NCBI GenBank assembly: GCA_013330155.1
Contig: DUIU01000090.1
Coordinates: 1 to 5,379 of the forward strand
DNA length: 5,379 bases
Reading direction: 5' to 3'
Origin: Candidatus Poseidonia sp.
GTDB lineage: Archaea; Thermoplasmatota; Poseidoniia; Poseidoniales; Poseidoniaceae
Shown: positions 3,382 through 5,379 of the stretch, in pieces
Position numbering within the stretch: the stretch's first letter is position 1
How the letters are laid out: every line of letters begins with the position of its first letter
Notes under the pieces: generated by a model
The model's database searches: none
What the model saw: only the letters and a program-made list of their open reading frames with translations
Told to the model about the DNA's origin: nothing
Program-made: the position numbers and the translations under genes

Positions 3382-5379
3382 TCACTCGTTGGTGTAGGTC
3401 GGACGGCGGTTTTCAATCAGTGCGGATAGCCCTTCCAGGGCATCCTTGGTCGAGAAAATCGTGTTCAAACCGTCCAACTCAAGTTGAAGGCCTGCATTCA
3501 AGTCAGTTTTCGCCGTTGCGTCAATCAAATCGCTGGCCATACGCAGACCGATGGGCGCCGTGAATGACAGGCTCTTGATTTGCCGAGCGACGACCTTCTC
3601 TTCTTTGTCAAAGCCATCAGGACATTCACCGTTCATGAGCAACTTCATGTTGTCATCGGTGAAGAAGGACGATGCGAATTTAGCCACGGGGGAGGCTGGA
3701 TTAGCCGGTTGCCCGGGGTACTTGTCAGCAGGCTTGCCCTGAGTTGCAAGGTTCCGGATGCAATCGTTCACGCCGGCGACATCGACCAGGTGGGTGACCA
3801 AGCCGAGGTCAGCCGCTGTGTTGGCGTCCATGAAATTGCCAGCCAGCACTGCCCAACGGGCGATAGGAATGCCGCAAATGCGTGCAGGTCGTTGGGACCC
3901 CCCCAAACCAGGGTAAATGCCAATGGAGGTCTCTGGGAAACGAAATTGCGTTCGGCGTGTTCCGATTCGATAATCGCATGCCAAAGCGAGTTCCAAGCCA
4001 CCACCCAGGGCGAGACCGGTGGTCAAAGCGACCGTGGTCTTGCTCGAAGTCTCAAGCATGTTCAACAATTCATGCCCTCCGGCTGTGAAATCATAGATAT
4101 CGGGGATGGCGTCGGCTCGAATCTTGTCAACAAAGAATTTCACGTCAGCGCCGGCGACGAAAGCCTTGCCCGCACCGTCCAGCACGATGGTATTGACCGC
4201 ATCGTTAGCGTTGGCCATGGCCACTGCCTGGGTCAACTGGCCCACGACGGTTACGTTGAGGGCATTCATGGCCTCTGGCCGGTTGATGGTGATGGTCGCC
4301 ACCCCGTCCTGGATGGTGCTGTCCACGTAGGAGAAATCCCAAGCTTGGTTCCCTTGTTCGGTGAAGAAACTTGGAACCGTCCATCCTTCCCCTGCGGTCT
4401 CGGCGTAGGCCTTGGCCATTCGGCAGGCTTCGCCAACACCGATTCGGTTCATCATTTCAAACGGGCCACGAGCCCAGCGGAGGCCAACTTTGGCGCCGCG
4501 ATCAACGTCTTCCATGCTGCAGATGTCTTCATCCACGATTTGCGCTGCAACTCCAAACACCACACCGAGCAGACGCTCGGAGACGGCCGTGTATTGTTCA
4601 TCGGAGTACGCTGCCTCTTCGGAAACATCCCACTGTTCGTTGGCCTCAATCAGCGCTCGCAAATTGGCGGCACCGGTGTAGCGGGGTGTGTGGAGTTGTT
4701 CAGCGAGGTAATCGGTGGAATGGAGAGCGATGGGAGGGCCGGTCAAGTTCATCAAACCGAAAGGCCCCAAACCGATTCGGAACGCCTTGCACGATATGGC
4801 GTCGATTTGAGCAGCGTTGGCAACGCCCTCTTCGAGGAGCAAACAGGCCTCGTTGAGCCACGGCACAAAGAAGCGATTCACGACAAAACCCGGGCGATCG
4901 GCACAGACGATCACCACTTTGCCAAGCATCTTGCAATACTGAACCACTTTGTCGATGGTTTCCTGACTGGAGGATTTGGCGGGAATGACCTCGACGAGGC
5001 GGTTCTTGGCAGGGTGGTAGAAGAAGTGCAATCCAACAAAGCGGTCAGCACGACCGGTGGCTTCGGCCAAAGCGTTGACAGAAAGAGAGGACGTGTTGGA
5101 GGCAAGGATGGTGCCTTCTCCACACGCTTCGTCCAAGGCATTGAAGACGGCGGTTTTGACATCAAAGTCTTCGAACACGGCCTCAATGACCAAATCGGTG
5201 TTCTCTGCCGTGTTTTCCACGCCCACCACGCCGGTGATTCGACCCTGAATAGACTCTACTTGAGCAGGTGAAAAAATCCGTCGCTCAACCGCCTCACTGA
5301 GGAAATTTGCGATGATGGATTGACCACGTTCCACCCATTGGAGTTCACGGTCAACCATTTGGACATCAAATTCTTCTTG
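3382..5379 (-). CDS. Fused 3-hydroxyacyl-CoA dehydrogenase / enoyl-CoA hydratase (N-terminus beyond window)
   Basis: The frame is open to the right edge, giving 665 residues. The missing start should hold the first strand and GxGxxG NAD loop, because the visible part begins at EFDVQMVD, the second strand of that domain; an internal ATG at 5358 is not the start. Numbering from the edge, the dehydrogenase shows NTSS (95-98), catalytic His118 and Glu130 in HFFYHPAKNRLVEVI, and Asn168 in DRPGFVVNR. Two 3HCDH C-terminal repeats follow (~160-335). After a linker comes the crotonase domain: NRPEAMNALN (366-375), AFVAGAD (406-412), GGGLELALACD with Glu463, and FPETSIG with Glu483, both catalytic glutamates, then GLGGSQR. 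It hydrates trans-2-enoyl-CoA and oxidises the L-3-hydroxyacyl-CoA with NAD, in beta-oxidation or short-chain 3-hydroxybutyryl/crotonyl-CoA metabolism. The dehydrogenase-first order is the archaeal arrangement, also found in some bacteria, and is opposite to FadB/FadJ. It converges on the 78-residue gene with no spacer. Confidence 0.95.
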   Translation of the reverse strand, partial: QEEFDVQMVDRELQWVERGQSIIANFLSEAVERRIFSPAQVESIQGRITGVVGVENTAENTDLVIEAVFEDFDVKTAVFNALDEACGEGTILASNTSSLSVNALAEATGRADRFVGLHFFYHPAKNRLVEVIPAKSSSQETIDKVVQYCKMLGKVVIVCADRPGFVVNRFFVPWLNEACLLLEEGVANAAQIDAISCKAFRIGLGPFGLMNLTGPPIALHSTDYLAEQLHTPRYTGAANLRALIEANEQWDVSEEAAYSDEQYTAVSERLLGVVFGVAAQIVDEDICSMEDVDRGAKVGLRWARGPFEMMNRIGVGEACRMAKAYAETAGEGWTVPSFFTEQGNQAWDFSYVDSTIQDGVATITINRPEAMNALNVTVVGQLTQAVAMANANDAVNTIVLDGAGKAFVAGADVKFFVDKIRADAIPDIYDFTAGGHELLNMLETSSKTTVALTTGLALGGGLELALACDYRIGTRRTQFRFPETSIGIYPGLGGSQRPARICGIPIARWAVLAGNFMDANTAADLGLVTHLVDVAGVNDCIRNLATQGKPADKYPGQPANPASPVAKFASSFFTDDNMKLLMNGECPDGFDKEEKVVARQIKSLSFTAPIGLRMASDLIDATAKTDLNAGLQLELDGLNTIFSTKDALEGLSALIENRRPTYTNE

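Noticed and set aside
3580..5271. 563-codon open frame on the plus strand
   Set aside because: It is wholly antisense to the dehydrogenase/hydratase, which has all its catalytic motifs. The plus-strand translation shows no recognisable domain and has His/Gly-rich composition typical of a codon-bias shadow.

Overview
The window reads as a compact, gene-dense stretch of a prokaryotic chromosome, most likely archaeal. My best guess is a marine planktonic euryarchaeon of the Poseidoniales (Marine Group II) type, held with moderate confidence. Three points support an archaeon: a beta-oxidation protein with 3-hydroxyacyl-CoA dehydrogenase first and enoyl-CoA hydratase second (the archaeal order, opposite to bacterial FadB/FadJ); ATGA-overlapped genes preceded by GGAGGTGA-type ribosome binding sites; and two genes with no ribosome binding site but an AT-rich box about 27 nt before the ATG, as in leaderless archaeal transcription. 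No rRNA or marker gene is present to confirm this, and a bacterium is not excluded.

Layout. Bases 1-1650 carry two minus-strand genes, probably one operon: gmd (GDP-mannose 4,6-dehydratase) and, 17 bp downstream, a glutathione S-transferase-like protein that runs off the left edge. Bases 1651-1967 hold no intact gene. They contain a CCTTTT-c-AAAAGG palindrome in front of gmd, a plus-strand remnant that looks like the last ~45 residues of a glycosyltransferase, and an AT-rich candidate promoter. Bases 1968-3381 are a tight plus-strand operon of three genes: a short ThiF/MoeB/E1-like adenylyltransferase, a JAMM/MPN metalloprotease-like protein with a full Rpn11-like HxH...SxxD motif, and a 78-residue acidic protein of unknown family. 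Bases 3382-5379 are a minus-strand fused 3-hydroxyacyl-CoA dehydrogenase/enoyl-CoA hydratase whose N-terminus lies beyond the right edge. Its stop codon directly abuts the stop of the 78-residue gene.

How they fit together. gmd makes GDP-4-keto-6-deoxymannose for deoxysugar synthesis, and the glycosyltransferase tail beside it suggests the edge of a surface-polysaccharide island that has been rearranged. The fusion protein is core fatty-acid catabolism. The central E1-like/JAMM/small-protein operon is the interesting part. An enzyme class that adenylates the C-terminus of ubiquitin-like proteins is translationally coupled to one that cleaves isopeptide or C-terminal bonds, yet no ubiquitin-like modifier or E2 is visible. 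The E1-like protein also departs from MoeB/ThiF: no zinc CxxC pairs, no N-terminal extension, and His in place of the usual Arg of the SNLxRQ motif.
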